The position numbers and the translations under genes were made by a program. From NCBI RefSeq assembly GCF_022829465.1, contig NZ_JAKSXZ010000108.1, positions 62,001-126,000 on the forward strand: a DNA stretch of 64,000 nt, given 5' to 3'. Source of the stretch: Methylobacterium sp. J-067. GTDB lineage: Bacteria > Pseudomonadota > Alphaproteobacteria > Rhizobiales > Beijerinckiaceae. Below are positions 48,680 to 56,887 of the stretch, piece by piece. The notes beneath the pieces are model-generated. The model was not told the origin of the DNA, ran no database searches, and was given only the letters and a program-made list of their open reading frames with translations. How positions within the stretch are numbered: the stretch's first letter is position 1; each line of letters begins with the position of its first letter.

Positions 48680-49714
48680 TTATCCCGCCAGGGCGCTGGC
48701 GACGGCGTTCTGGTCGAAGCCCTTCAGGCCGATCACCACGAGGCGCCCGTCACGGGCCTCGCCCGCGCGCCACGGCCGGTCGAAATGGTGCGACACCCGG
48801 CGGCCGACGCCCTGCACCACGAGGCGCATCGGCTTGCCCTCGACTTCCACGAAGCCCTTGATGCGCAGCACGCCCTCGGTCTCGGCCGCCTTCTCGACGC
48901 GGGCGGCGAGGTCGCCCGCCGTCACGGCGGCGCGGACGGGCAGCGCCACGGTCTCGAAGTCGTCGTGGTCGTGATCCTCGCCCTCGCCGTGATGCGAAGG
49001 GCGGTTGGCGAGGTCGTCCTCGGCCGCCGCGCCGAGGCCGAGCAGCACGCGCGGGTCGATGACGCCGTTGGCGGTCTCCACCACCTTCACGGCGCGGGGC
49101 AGGTGGCCCTGCACCTCGGCCCGCACCTTGGCGAGGCCGTCGGCATCCATCAGGTCGGCCTTGTTGAGCACCACGAGGTCGGCGCAGAGGAGCTGGTCCT
49201 CGAAAACCTCTTCCAGCGGGTTGTCGTGATCGACGGAGGTATCCGCCGCGCGCTGGGCGGCCAGGGCCTCTGGGTCCTCGGCGAAGGCGCCGGTCGCGAC
49301 CGCAGGGCCATCCACCACCGCCACTACGCCATCGACGGTCACGCGCGAGCGGATCGCCGGCCACTGGAACGCCTGGACGAGGGGCTTCGGCAAAGCGAGG
49401 CCGGAGGTCTCGATCAGGATGTGCTCCGGCGGCTCGGCGCGGGAGAGCAGGGTTTCCAGCGCCGGCACGAAATCGTCCGCGACGGTGCAGCAGATGCAGC
49501 CGTTGGGCAGCTCCACGATGGAATCCTCGGTGCAGCCCTCGATGCCGCAGGCGGCGAGGAACGAGCGGTCGAAGCCGACATCGCCGAACTCGTTGACGAG
49601 GATCGCGAGCTTGCGGCCCTTCGCATTCTCCACGACGTGGCGGACGAGGGTCGTCTTGCCGGCACCGAGGAAGCCGGTGACGATCGTGCAGGGTATCTTC
49701 GCGACGATGGTCAT
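48680..49714 (-). CDS. cobW: CobW-family metal chaperone GTPase
   Basis: 344 residues. G3E GTPase: P-loop GFLGAGKTTLVRHV, the metal site GCICCTVADD (CxCC), VLNKADLMDADGL (NKxD), and a C-terminal CobW_C domain. The region HHGEGEDHDHDDF (about 232-244) is His/Asp-rich and could bind cobalt. CobW is thought to deliver Co2+ to the CobNST chelatase. It sits directly upstream of cobN in the operon (14 bases) and overlaps the DUF1636 gene by ATGA. Confidence 0.95.
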   Translation of the reverse strand: MTIVAKIPCTIVTGFLGAGKTTLVRHVVENAKGRKLAILVNEFGDVGFDRSFLAACGIEGCTEDSIVELPNGCICCTVADDFVPALETLLSRAEPPEHILIETSGLALPKPLVQAFQWPAIRSRVTVDGVVAVVDGPAVATGAFAEDPEALAAQRAADTSVDHDNPLEEVFEDQLLCADLVVLNKADLMDADGLAKVRAEVQGHLPRAVKVVETANGVIDPRVLLGLGAAAEDDLANRPSHHGEGEDHDHDDFETVALPVRAAVTAGDLAARVEKAAETEGVLRIKGFVEVEGKPMRLVVQGVGRRVSHHFDRPWRAGEARDGRLVVIGLKGFDQNAVASALAG

Positions 49715-50097
49715 TCGGCGGCCTCGGGGATAGGGGGCAGAAGGGGAAACGGCGGGATGCGGGCGATCACGCCCGAGCGAAATTCCTTCGGGCGCTCCCG
49801 CCAGGGGACGATCCCATCCGGGGTGCCGTCATACGCTTTGAGGCCGTCGAGGATGGTGGTCGCGGCGGCCTCGGCGTCGAGGTCGCCGTAGACGTAGGTC
49901 CAGCGGTTGGGCGACGCGACGGCCACCGTGCAGGGCCGCTTGCAGACCGAGAGGCATTCCACCGGCTCGACGCGCAGGCCCTCGGCCCGTCGCGCCAGTT
50001 CCGCATGGAGGCGTGCCCCGGCGCGGGGCCCCTCCGGGTCGTCGCCCTCGCGCTTGCAGGTGGTGCAGACGTAGAGGGTCGTGATGGCCTCAGGCAT
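49711..50097 (-). CDS. DUF1636 Cys-rich, ferredoxin-like protein
   Basis: 128 residues from ATG 50097 (MPEAITTLYVCTTCKREGDD). Four conserved cysteines: VCTTCKREG and VECLSVCKRPC, in the arrangement of thioredoxin-like 2Fe-2S proteins, then VYGDLDAEAAATTIL. DUF1636 genes are recurrently next to cobW and cobalt genes, but the function is unproven; binding of Co2+ or a 2Fe-2S cluster is inferred. It overlaps cbtA by 8 bases and cobW by 4. Confidence 0.88.
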   Translation of the reverse strand: MPEAITTLYVCTTCKREGDDPEGPRAGARLHAELARRAEGLRVEPVECLSVCKRPCTVAVASPNRWTYVYGDLDAEAAATTILDGLKAYDGTPDGIVPWRERPKEFRSGVIARIPPFPLLPPIPEAAE

Positions 50098-50827
50098 GAC
50101 GGCGCCTCGCCGGGCCGACATTCTGCCACGCCCAGCCGAAGCCGAGGCCGATCATGGCCCAGAACACCGCGCCGATGGCGAGCGAGCGCGCGGCGAATTG
50201 CGCCGCGAGGGCGGCCGGCACTTCCGACGTGCTGTCGGGCGGCGGCGGCGCACCGGCGATGTGGGGTCCGGCGATCAGCACGAGCCCGCCGAGGATGGCG
50301 ATGAACGAGCGGCGTACGCCGATAAGGTAGAGGCCCATCGCCGTCGCGGCGGCGGTCATCACCCACCATGCCTGCCGCGCCAGCAGCGGCGCCGCCTCCT
50401 GGCCCGGCAGTTCCGGCGGCAGGCCGAGGGAAGGCGCCAGGGAGACGCTGGCGAAGCCGGCCAGCGCGAAGGCGAGGCCGGTCTGCAGCGTCGGCTCCCG
50501 GCCGCAGGCGATCAGCACCGCGCCCAGCATCAGGGCGTAGCCCACGCCGCCGACGAGGGTCGCGAGGCCGGTGAAGGCCATGCGCTGAAAGCCGGGGGCG
50601 GGCTGCCATTCCGGCGCGGCATCGGGCGCCGCGTGGTCGTGGCCCGCATGGGCGAGCACGATCGGCAAAGTGGGGGGAAGGGCCTGCGCCGCGCGGCTGG
50701 GCTCCCGCTGCTCGTACTTCTCCGCCTCAAGAATGAGGGGAGAGGTCAAGGCGAGTTGCAGCCCCGTGGCGACGACAGCCGCGAGGAAGCCGGCGGCCAG
50801 CGCCGCCGACAGAAGGCGAAGGATCAT
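50090..50827 (-). CDS. cbtA: Cobalt transporter subunit CbtA
   Basis: 245 residues with about five hydrophobic helices: MILRLLSAALAAGFLAAVVA, GLATLVGGVGYALMLGAVLI, the FALAGFASVSLAPSLGLPPELPG motif with conserved prolines, WWVMTAAATAMGLYLIGV and the terminal GAVFWAMIGLGFGWAW. His/Asp residues around LAHAGHDHAAPD face the periplasmic loop. CbtA, with CbtB, is a predicted B12-regulated cobalt uptake system. Overlaps DUF1636 by 8 bases. Confidence 0.92.
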   Translation of the reverse strand: MILRLLSAALAAGFLAAVVATGLQLALTSPLILEAEKYEQREPSRAAQALPPTLPIVLAHAGHDHAAPDAAPEWQPAPGFQRMAFTGLATLVGGVGYALMLGAVLIACGREPTLQTGLAFALAGFASVSLAPSLGLPPELPGQEAAPLLARQAWWVMTAAATAMGLYLIGVRRSFIAILGGLVLIAGPHIAGAPPPPDSTSEVPAALAAQFAARSLAIGAVFWAMIGLGFGWAWQNVGPARRRHA

Positions 50828-50843
50828 TCCTGGCGCGTTCGCG

Positions 50844-51032
50844 TCAGTGGCACGGGAAGTTCTGGGCGTGCCGGAAGTCGTGCGCCGCGTTGTGGAGCGC
50901 GATGGCCGGCGAGAAGCCCGCCATGAACACGAGGCCGAGGCCGAGGAACGCCGCCAGAGCGGCCGCCATCAGGCGCTCGTTGGCGCGGGTGGCGACGGGG
51001 GCAAAGGACGAGGACTGCGTCGTGGTCGTCAT
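50844..51032 (-). CDS. cbtB: CbtB small cobalt-transporter subunit
   Basis: 62 residues: one transmembrane helix (LMAAALAAFLGLGLVFMAGF, about 21-40) and a His-rich tail (LHNAAHDFRHAQNFPCH) that could bind cobalt outside the membrane. This is the CbtB pattern. It is the first gene after the B12 riboswitch and is 16 bases from cbtA. Confidence 0.92.
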   Translation of the reverse strand: MTTTTQSSSFAPVATRANERLMAAALAAFLGLGLVFMAGFSPAIALHNAAHDFRHAQNFPCH

Positions 51033-51073
51033 CTGGGCTCTCCAGCCGCCCCACCGGCGGCGTTGCGAAAAGT

Positions 51074-51244
51074 CGGGATGACGGCAGGTCTCCTGGCTCG
51101 CGGCTCGGCGCGCCCGCCGCCTTCCCGGATCGCTCCGGTGGCTGCTGGCAGGCGCTCGCCGCTTACAGTTGCGGGGGCAGCCGCGGGGTCGGGCAGGCCC
51201 TCACCGCGTTCCCTTTTCACCCCTCTCGGGGCACCGTCATCCGA
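51074..51244 (-). promoter_or_regulatory. Cobalamin (adenosyl-B12) riboswitch
   Basis: On the minus strand: GGTGCCCCGAGAGGGGTGAAAA (5' part), AAGGGAACGCGGTG, the B12 box region GCTGCCCCCGCAACTGTAAG then CGGCGAGC, and the 3' half GCCAGGAGACCTGCCGTC, with the conserved GCCAGxxGACCTGCC. The outer pairing GGATGACGG (near 51244) with CCGTCATCC (near 51074) closes the aptamer. Its 3' end is about 41 bases from the cbtB start, so it probably masks the cbtB ribosome site when B12 is high. Repression of all downstream cobalamin genes is inferred. Confidence 0.95.
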
Positions 51245-51292
51245 CCTGTGTAGACGGAGTCCGGTCCGGGCACAACGGCGACGAAAGTCGGA

Positions 51293-52912
51293 TCAACCGG
51301 GCGCGACCATGCAATGCCGGGCCGAACGCGCCGGCAGCGTCAGGCGCAGGGTGCCGCCGGAGACGGGCTCGGGCGCGCCCATCGCGGCCATCTCGGGATG
51401 GCGGGCATCGAAGCCGTACGGCGTGAGACGCGAGGCTGGCAGGGGCCGCTCGAAGGCGATCTCCACCATCCGCGTCTCGGCCGCGCGGTTGATCGCCACG
51501 AGATGCAGCCTCGGCCCGTCGGCGCCGGCCCGCACGGTGAGGCCATCGGGCCGCGCGGTCTCGATGGGCAGGGCGTTGTCGGGGAAGCGGCCGCCCCGGC
51601 CGTCGTAGTTTCGATAGAGCCGGAAGGCCGTCCCCAGCCAGCCGGCGAGGGACCCCCAATGGGCGGTAAGCAGCAACTCGGGCCGGGCGAACCGGGCGAG
51701 GGCGTCGGCCAGGGCGAGGCCGGAGGCGAGTTGCTCCGCGCCGCCGTAATTATATTCCGTCACGGCGGTGCGCGTGCCGGGGAAGTTTGCCGCCGTCAGC
51801 CGTTCGAGGCTCGGCAGCAGCGGCAGGGCAAGGCCGCCCTCGTTCGACACGGGCAGCGCCTGCGAGACCCAGCTCGCCTCGCGAAAACCCGGCTCGGTGA
51901 GGGAGCGCGGCGCGTCCAGCAGCGGCCCGGCCAGGGCCGGGTCCTCCGTGCGGAACAGGGTGCCGCGCTCGCTGAACGGGTACCAATGCACGTCAAGGGC
52001 ATCGAGCAGGCGCTTGCCCTCGCGCTCGGAGGCGGCACGAAAGGCGTCGAGATAGGCGGCGAGGAAGCTGCCGTGCTGCCGGTAGGCGTTCCAATCGGGG
52101 GCGTTCTGCAGGTTCACCATCCCCGTGGCGCCCCAGCTTGCCGGGCCGATCACCCAGGCGTCGGGGTCGATGGCCTTGATCGCCCGCGCCGCCTTGATCG
52201 ACCGGGCGAGCAAATCCGCGATCCGCACGGGCGCCCGCACGATGCGCGGGTGCTGGGTCGCCCACAGGCCGGGCTCGTTGTCGAGGATGTAGCCGCGGAT
52301 GCCCGTGGCGCCGGAGGCCGGGCCGTAGCGGGCGACGAGCCGCGCCAGGAGGTGCGGGATGTCCGCGACGCGCGGGTCCACGAGCGCGGAGGCCGCGCGC
52401 CGTCCCTCCCACGAGACCGGCACGAAGCGCGGGGAGGGGGCGGCCTGGTCCGCCGGGACGGGGCCGTCCTTGTCCGCCGCGACGAAACTCACGAGCGGCA
52501 GGGTGACGATGCTGCGCGCGTCCATCGCCAGCGAGGAGGCGTGCATCGCCGCGATCACCGCGCCGGGGACGCCGCGCTCGGCGGGGGGGAGGCCGAGGCT
52601 CTGGCTCAGGAAATCGCCGTTCGCCTGCTGCCAGTCCTTGCCGGCGTTGCAGGCATTGTTCGTCCAATTGTAGCTCGTGGCGAAGTTGCCGCCGAAACGG
52701 CGGAGTGTGACGCCGGCCTCCCGGTCGAGCTCCGCCGAGGGCGGGCCGCCGTCGAGGGTGCCGATCTCGCTCGAGCCGTAGATCAGCGGGCTCACCGGCA
52801 CCGGGTCGGCGCCGTTGCGGATTCGCACGCTCAGCGACTCGCCCGCACGGGACGGGCTGGCCCAGATCGTCGCCCCGGCGCCGGCGAGCAGCGCCCGGCG
52901 GCTCGGCCTCAC
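51293..52912 (-). CDS. GH44-family glycoside hydrolase with Tat signal
   Basis: 539 residues from GTG 52912. The N-terminus PSRRALLAGAGATIWASPSRA has the twin arginine and hydrophobic stretch of a Tat signal. The catalytic motifs of GH44 are YILDNEPGLWATQH (acid/base Glu213) and VTEYNYGGAEQ (nucleophile Glu386), spaced 173 residues apart. GH44 enzymes cut beta-1,4-glucan, xyloglucan or xylan chains with retention. The start overlaps the stop of the GT2 gene (GTGA), so it is coupled to polysaccharide synthesis. It probably trims or releases an exopolysaccharide in the periplasm; substrate unproven. Confidence 0.88.
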   Translation of the reverse strand: MRPSRRALLAGAGATIWASPSRAGESLSVRIRNGADPVPVSPLIYGSSEIGTLDGGPPSAELDREAGVTLRRFGGNFATSYNWTNNACNAGKDWQQANGDFLSQSLGLPPAERGVPGAVIAAMHASSLAMDARSIVTLPLVSFVAADKDGPVPADQAAPSPRFVPVSWEGRRAASALVDPRVADIPHLLARLVARYGPASGATGIRGYILDNEPGLWATQHPRIVRAPVRIADLLARSIKAARAIKAIDPDAWVIGPASWGATGMVNLQNAPDWNAYRQHGSFLAAYLDAFRAASEREGKRLLDALDVHWYPFSERGTLFRTEDPALAGPLLDAPRSLTEPGFREASWVSQALPVSNEGGLALPLLPSLERLTAANFPGTRTAVTEYNYGGAEQLASGLALADALARFARPELLLTAHWGSLAGWLGTAFRLYRNYDGRGGRFPDNALPIETARPDGLTVRAGADGPRLHLVAINRAAETRMVEIAFERPLPASRLTPYGFDARHPEMAAMGAPEPVSGGTLRLTLPARSARHCMVAPG

Positions 52913-53886
52913 GAGACGAGCCCGGACCCGTAGAGCGATCCCCGGAAGCGGGTCATCCAGAACACCTTGCCGAGGCCGCCGCAGGCCGCGATCCCGTGAT
53001 GGCGCGCGGCGGGCGGGTTGATCGGCTTCAGGAGCAGCGACAGCACCCCGGAGATGATGGTCTGCGCGACGCCGACCAGCATCCACCGCGCCACCTCCAG
53101 GCGGCGGCGGGGGGAGGCCATCTCGTGCACGAAGGTGCGGATCTGGCCGCTGAGGAAGCGGCGGCGGCGGACATAGGCCCAGTCGAGCCGGCGCGGGGGC
53201 ACCCATTCCGTCACCTCGGCGGCGGCGGCCCAGCCGAAGCGCCGGCCCTCGTGGACGAGGCGCTGGAGGAACAGGCTGTCCTCGCCGCCGATGCTGTTCA
53301 GGCGCTCCTCGAACGGGCCGCCCGGGATCGCGCAGACGGAGGCCGCGAAAAGCGAGTTGTTTGTGCCGAGATAGGCGGCGCGGTGGGTGACGTCGCCGCC
53401 GTCCTCGGCGGTGACGCCCCGTGCGAAATAGGCGGCGAAGGCGCCGATCTCGCGGTCGTCGTCGGCAAGCGCGCTGACGGGGCCGAACACCGCGTCGTAG
53501 CCGCCCCGGCGGGCGACCGCGAGCAGCGCCGCCAGCCAATGCGGGCCGCCGGTCTCGTCGTCGTCGATGAAGGCGATCCATTCGCCCCGCGCCGCCGCGA
53601 CCCCGGCGTTGCGCGCCGTGGCGATGCCGGGCTGGGGCACCGAGACGTAGCGCACCGGCATGGGCGCACCCTCGGCGAGACGTTCGATGAGGGTGTGGGC
53701 GTTGCCGTCGGGGGAGTTGTCCACCACGACGATCTCGGCCCCCGTGTCTGGCGGCAGGCGCTGCGCGAGGATGCATCCCAGGGCGCGCTCGAGCGCCTTA
53801 TGACGATTCAGGGTGGGGATGACCACGCTGACCGCGACCGGCTCGGTTCCGGGCATACCGTCTCCGATGCTCCCTGCGAAGTTCAT
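52909..53886 (-). CDS. GT2-family glycosyltransferase
   Basis: 325 residues, starting MNFAGSIGDGMPGTEPVAVS. GT-A fold: VAVSVVIPTLNRHKALERAL, VVVDNSPDG, GIATARNAGVAAARGEWIAF, with the metal-binding FIDDDETGGP. The C-terminal part (about 250-325) contains a hydrophobic stretch and basic residues suggesting membrane association. It is an inverting transferase for the exopolysaccharide repeat. It precedes and overlaps the GH44 gene. The donor is unknown. Confidence 0.92.
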   Translation of the reverse strand: MNFAGSIGDGMPGTEPVAVSVVIPTLNRHKALERALGCILAQRLPPDTGAEIVVVDNSPDGNAHTLIERLAEGAPMPVRYVSVPQPGIATARNAGVAAARGEWIAFIDDDETGGPHWLAALLAVARRGGYDAVFGPVSALADDDREIGAFAAYFARGVTAEDGGDVTHRAAYLGTNNSLFAASVCAIPGGPFEERLNSIGGEDSLFLQRLVHEGRRFGWAAAAEVTEWVPPRRLDWAYVRRRRFLSGQIRTFVHEMASPRRRLEVARWMLVGVAQTIISGVLSLLLKPINPPAARHHGIAACGGLGKVFWMTRFRGSLYGSGLVS

Positions 53887-53964
53887 TAATAGATAACCGG
53901 CGGGTTATAATTTGTACGCCGTTGCGACTTATTCCAGCCGGAAGTAAAGTCGGCACCTGATATC

Positions 53965-55176
53965 GTGAGATCAATACCGCATTTGCGCGTTAATTTCTCC
54001 GACAATGGTAAACGAAATGCTATAGACGGCAGCGGGCGGACCAGAATCGCGTTCGTCGGCTGCGGCTATGTCGCCGATATGTACCGGCAGTGTCTCGATC
54101 TGCACGCGGACGGGCTGGATCTGATCGGCGTCTACGACCGCGACCCGGAACGGCTCGCGGCCTTCGCGCGCACCTGGGGCGACAGGGCTTACGGCTCGCT
54201 GGCCGACCTCCTGGCGGAACCGGGCGTGGTCGTGGTGAACCTCACCGATCCGGAGAACCACGCCCCCGTCACCCGCGCCGCCATCGCGGCAGGGCGGCAC
54301 GTCTATTCGGAGAAGCCCCTCGGCCTGACGCTGACCGAGGCGCGCAGCCTCAACGACGCGGCGGCGGCGGCCGGCGTGCGCCTCGCCGCCGCGCCGAGCA
54401 ACATCCTGGGGGAGCAGGCGCAGACCCTGTGGCGCGCGGTGCGCCAGGGCGCGGTCGGGCGGGTGCGGCTCGTCTATGCCGAACTCGACGACGGCATGGT
54501 CCACAAGGCCGATTACCGGAACTGGATCAGCCGCAGCGGCCGGCGCTGGCCGGCGGAAGGCGAGTTCGAGACCGGCTGCACCTTCGAGCATGCGGGCTAC
54601 GTCGTGACGCTGCTCGTGGCGATGTTCGGACCCGTGCGGCGGGTGACGGCTCACGCCTCCCTGCTGATCCCGGACAAGGAGTGCGACCAGCCGGTGCATC
54701 CGGCGCCGGATTTCTCATGCGGTCTCCTGGAGTTCGACGGCGGCATCGTCGCGCGGGTCACGAACTCCATCGTCGCGCCCTACGACCACCGCCTGCGGAT
54801 CGTAGGCGACCGGGGGGTGCTGCAGGTCGAGGAGCCGTGGGATTTCGCCGGCCCGGTCCGGCTGAAGCGCACGGCGACCAGCCGGCTCGACCGCTTTCTC
54901 GAACGGCGCCTGCCGCTGCGGCGGGGCAAGGTGGTGCCGCCCGCCTGCCCGGTGCCGTTCCGGGCCGGGCGCGGGCGCCCGCCGATGGATTTCATGCGCG
55001 GCATCCGGGACTTCGCGGATGCCATCGCCTCCGGCGCGCCGGGGCGGATGGACGCGGATCTCGCGGTCCACATCACCGAAGTCACCGAGATGCTGCAGCA
55101 CCCCGAACGCTTCCCGCGCCCGGCGCCGGTTTCGTCCGCGCCCGGGGCGATGCGGCCGATGGATTGGGCGGTCTGA
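53965..55176 (+). CDS. Gfo/Idh/MocA-family sugar oxidoreductase
   Basis: 403 residues from a GTG at 53965; the Rossmann fold TRIAFVGCGYVADMYRQ begins at residue 26, so a shorter start is possible. EKP motif region HVYSEKPLGLTLTEARSLND, then the beta-sheet substrate domain (about 140-330). NAD(P)-dependent oxidation or reduction of a sugar or UDP-sugar is the family role, supplying a modified sugar for the polysaccharide. Followed by the DUF6492 gene after 23 bases. Confidence 0.92.
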   Translation: MRSIPHLRVNFSDNGKRNAIDGSGRTRIAFVGCGYVADMYRQCLDLHADGLDLIGVYDRDPERLAAFARTWGDRAYGSLADLLAEPGVVVVNLTDPENHAPVTRAAIAAGRHVYSEKPLGLTLTEARSLNDAAAAAGVRLAAAPSNILGEQAQTLWRAVRQGAVGRVRLVYAELDDGMVHKADYRNWISRSGRRWPAEGEFETGCTFEHAGYVVTLLVAMFGPVRRVTAHASLLIPDKECDQPVHPAPDFSCGLLEFDGGIVARVTNSIVAPYDHRLRIVGDRGVLQVEEPWDFAGPVRLKRTATSRLDRFLERRLPLRRGKVVPPACPVPFRAGRGRPPMDFMRGIRDFADAIASGAPGRMDADLAVHITEVTEMLQHPERFPRPAPVSSAPGAMRPMDWAV

Positions 55177-55199
55177 CGACCCGCAGGAGAACGCGACCC

Positions 55200-56084
55200 G
55201 TGGACGTTCCAAGCCCCCCGACCCTGATCACCCTGTCCTTCTCGGGCGATCTCGATTGCTGCCGCCTGCTCTGCGAGACGGCCGACCGCTTCGCCCCCGC
55301 CGGGGCGGCGCATCTCCTCGCCGTGCCGGCGGCGGACATGCCGCTGTTCCGGCCGCTGGCCGGCGGGCGCCGGGCGCTCGTCCCGCAGGAGGAGTTGCTG
55401 CCCCGCTGGCTGCGCAAGCTTCCCCTGCCGGGGCCGGAATGGCGGCGGCGCCTGCATCTGCCCCGGCGCAACGTCTACGTCTCGTTCAAGGGGCGGCCGG
55501 TGCGGGGCTGGATCGCCCAGCAGATCATGAAGCTCAATGCCGCCGCCGGGGCGGCGACGGACACGGTGCTCCACCTCGACAGCGACACCGCCTTCGTGCG
55601 CCCGCTGCCCGCCGGGGCGCTGAGCCAGGACGGGTTTCTGCGCCTCGCCCGCTTTCCCGGCGCGGCGGACGATGCCATGCATGCACCCTGGCACCGCGCG
55701 GCCTCGACCCTGCTCGGCCTGCCGCCGACGGATTATCACGGGGCCGACTACATCGATCAGTTCGTGACGTGGCGGCGCGCCAACGTGCGCGGCCTGCTGG
55801 AGCGGATCGGCACCGTCACCGGGCGCGACCCCATCGAGGCCCTGGCCGCCACCAGCGACTTCTCCGAATACATCCTCTACGGCGTCTATTGCGAGCACGT
55901 GCTCGGCCTCGCCGCCTCCGGCCATGCCGGGGCGGAGGAGAGCCTGTGCGAGACCGTCTGGTCCGAGGGCGGCGGCATCCCGGAGGTCCGGCCGGGCCGC
56001 TACGGCCTCGGCATCCAGTCGACCATTCCGCTCTCCTGGGACGCGCGACGCTCCATCGTGGGCAAAGCCATCGCGCGGGGCTGA
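55200..56084 (+). CDS. DUF6492 protein, likely glycosyltransferase-like
   Basis: 294 residues from GTG 55200 (VDVPSPPTLITLSFSGDLDC). The DxD-type motif VLHLDSDTAFVRPL, RFAPAGAAHLLAVPAADM, and TSDFSEYILYGVYCEH resemble the DUF6492 family, which is often found in polysaccharide loci and looks like a GT-A fold. Function not established. Plus-strand partner of the oxidoreductase gene, coupled by a short 23-base gap; convergent with the WecG-type gene. Confidence 0.78.
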   Translation: MDVPSPPTLITLSFSGDLDCCRLLCETADRFAPAGAAHLLAVPAADMPLFRPLAGGRRALVPQEELLPRWLRKLPLPGPEWRRRLHLPRRNVYVSFKGRPVRGWIAQQIMKLNAAAGAATDTVLHLDSDTAFVRPLPAGALSQDGFLRLARFPGAADDAMHAPWHRAASTLLGLPPTDYHGADYIDQFVTWRRANVRGLLERIGTVTGRDPIEALAATSDFSEYILYGVYCEHVLGLAASGHAGAEESLCETVWSEGGGIPEVRPGRYGLGIQSTIPLSWDARRSIVGKAIARG

Positions 56085-56088
56085 GGGC

Positions 56089-56868
56089 TCAGCGCGCCCG
56101 GCGCCGGTACTCCCAGACGCGCCGGAAGATCTGCGGGCCGTCGATCAGGTAGCGGCGGCCGAGCCGCCGGGGCTCGCAGGCGAGGCGGAACAGCCATTCG
56201 AGGTTGAGCGTCCGCAGGATCGCCGGGGCGCGGGCGCGGTCGCCGACGAGGAATTCCAGACCGGCGCCGATGCAGAGGCCGACGCCCGTGGCGATGCCGC
56301 GCCGGGCCAGTGCGTTGGCCAGAAGCTCCTGCTGCGGCGAGCCGACCGCCAGCACGACGAACCGCGCCGGCCGCGCCTCGATGGCCTCGACGGTGGCCGC
56401 GAGCTTGGCGGGGTCCGTGCGCAGGCCCATGGGCGGGCGGATCTGCTCGACCCGCGTCAACCCGCAGAGATCGGCCACCGATTCCGCGAGCCCGTCACCG
56501 CCGCCGACGATGAGGATCCGCGAATCCGCGGTCAGCTTCGGGTGGGTTAGGAGCGCGGCCACGAGGTCCGAGCCCGGTACGGGGGGCAGGTCGGTGCCGC
56601 AGGTCTTGGCGAGGAGGGCCAGCACGCGGCTGTCGTTGATGCACAGCCACGCCTCCCGGTAGAGGCGGGCGACCTCCGGGTCCTCGGTGATCCGCACCAT
56701 GTGATCGACGTTCGGCGTCACGAGGTAGCGGAAGCTCTGGTTCGCCGGCACGGCGAGGAGGGTGTTCAGCGCGCCGTCGAGGTCGAGCCTGTCGAAGGGC
56801 AGGTCGAGGAAGTCCGTGCGCGGGCTGGCTTCCGACGGGTAGTAGGCAGGTTCGGCGGTGGTGGCCAT
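56089..56868 (-). CDS. WecG/TagA/CpsF-family glycosyltransferase
   Basis: 259 residues from ATG 56868; an upstream ATG at 56922 would add 18 residues. FRYLVTPNVDHMVRITEDPE, LCINDSRVLALLAK, LIVGGGDG and VVLAVGSPQQELLANALA are family markers (GT26). These enzymes add N-acetylmannosaminuronate or related sugars to a lipid-linked acceptor in the cytoplasm. Last gene of the minus-strand exopolysaccharide operon, preceded by the epimerase. Confidence 0.93.
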   Translation of the reverse strand: MATTAEPAYYPSEASPRTDFLDLPFDRLDLDGALNTLLAVPANQSFRYLVTPNVDHMVRITEDPEVARLYREAWLCINDSRVLALLAKTCGTDLPPVPGSDLVAALLTHPKLTADSRILIVGGGDGLAESVADLCGLTRVEQIRPPMGLRTDPAKLAATVEAIEARPARFVVLAVGSPQQELLANALARRGIATGVGLCIGAGLEFLVGDRARAPAILRTLNLEWLFRLACEPRRLGRRYLIDGPQIFRRVWEYRRRAR

Positions 56869-56887
56869 GGCTCGTCCCTCGCTCACG

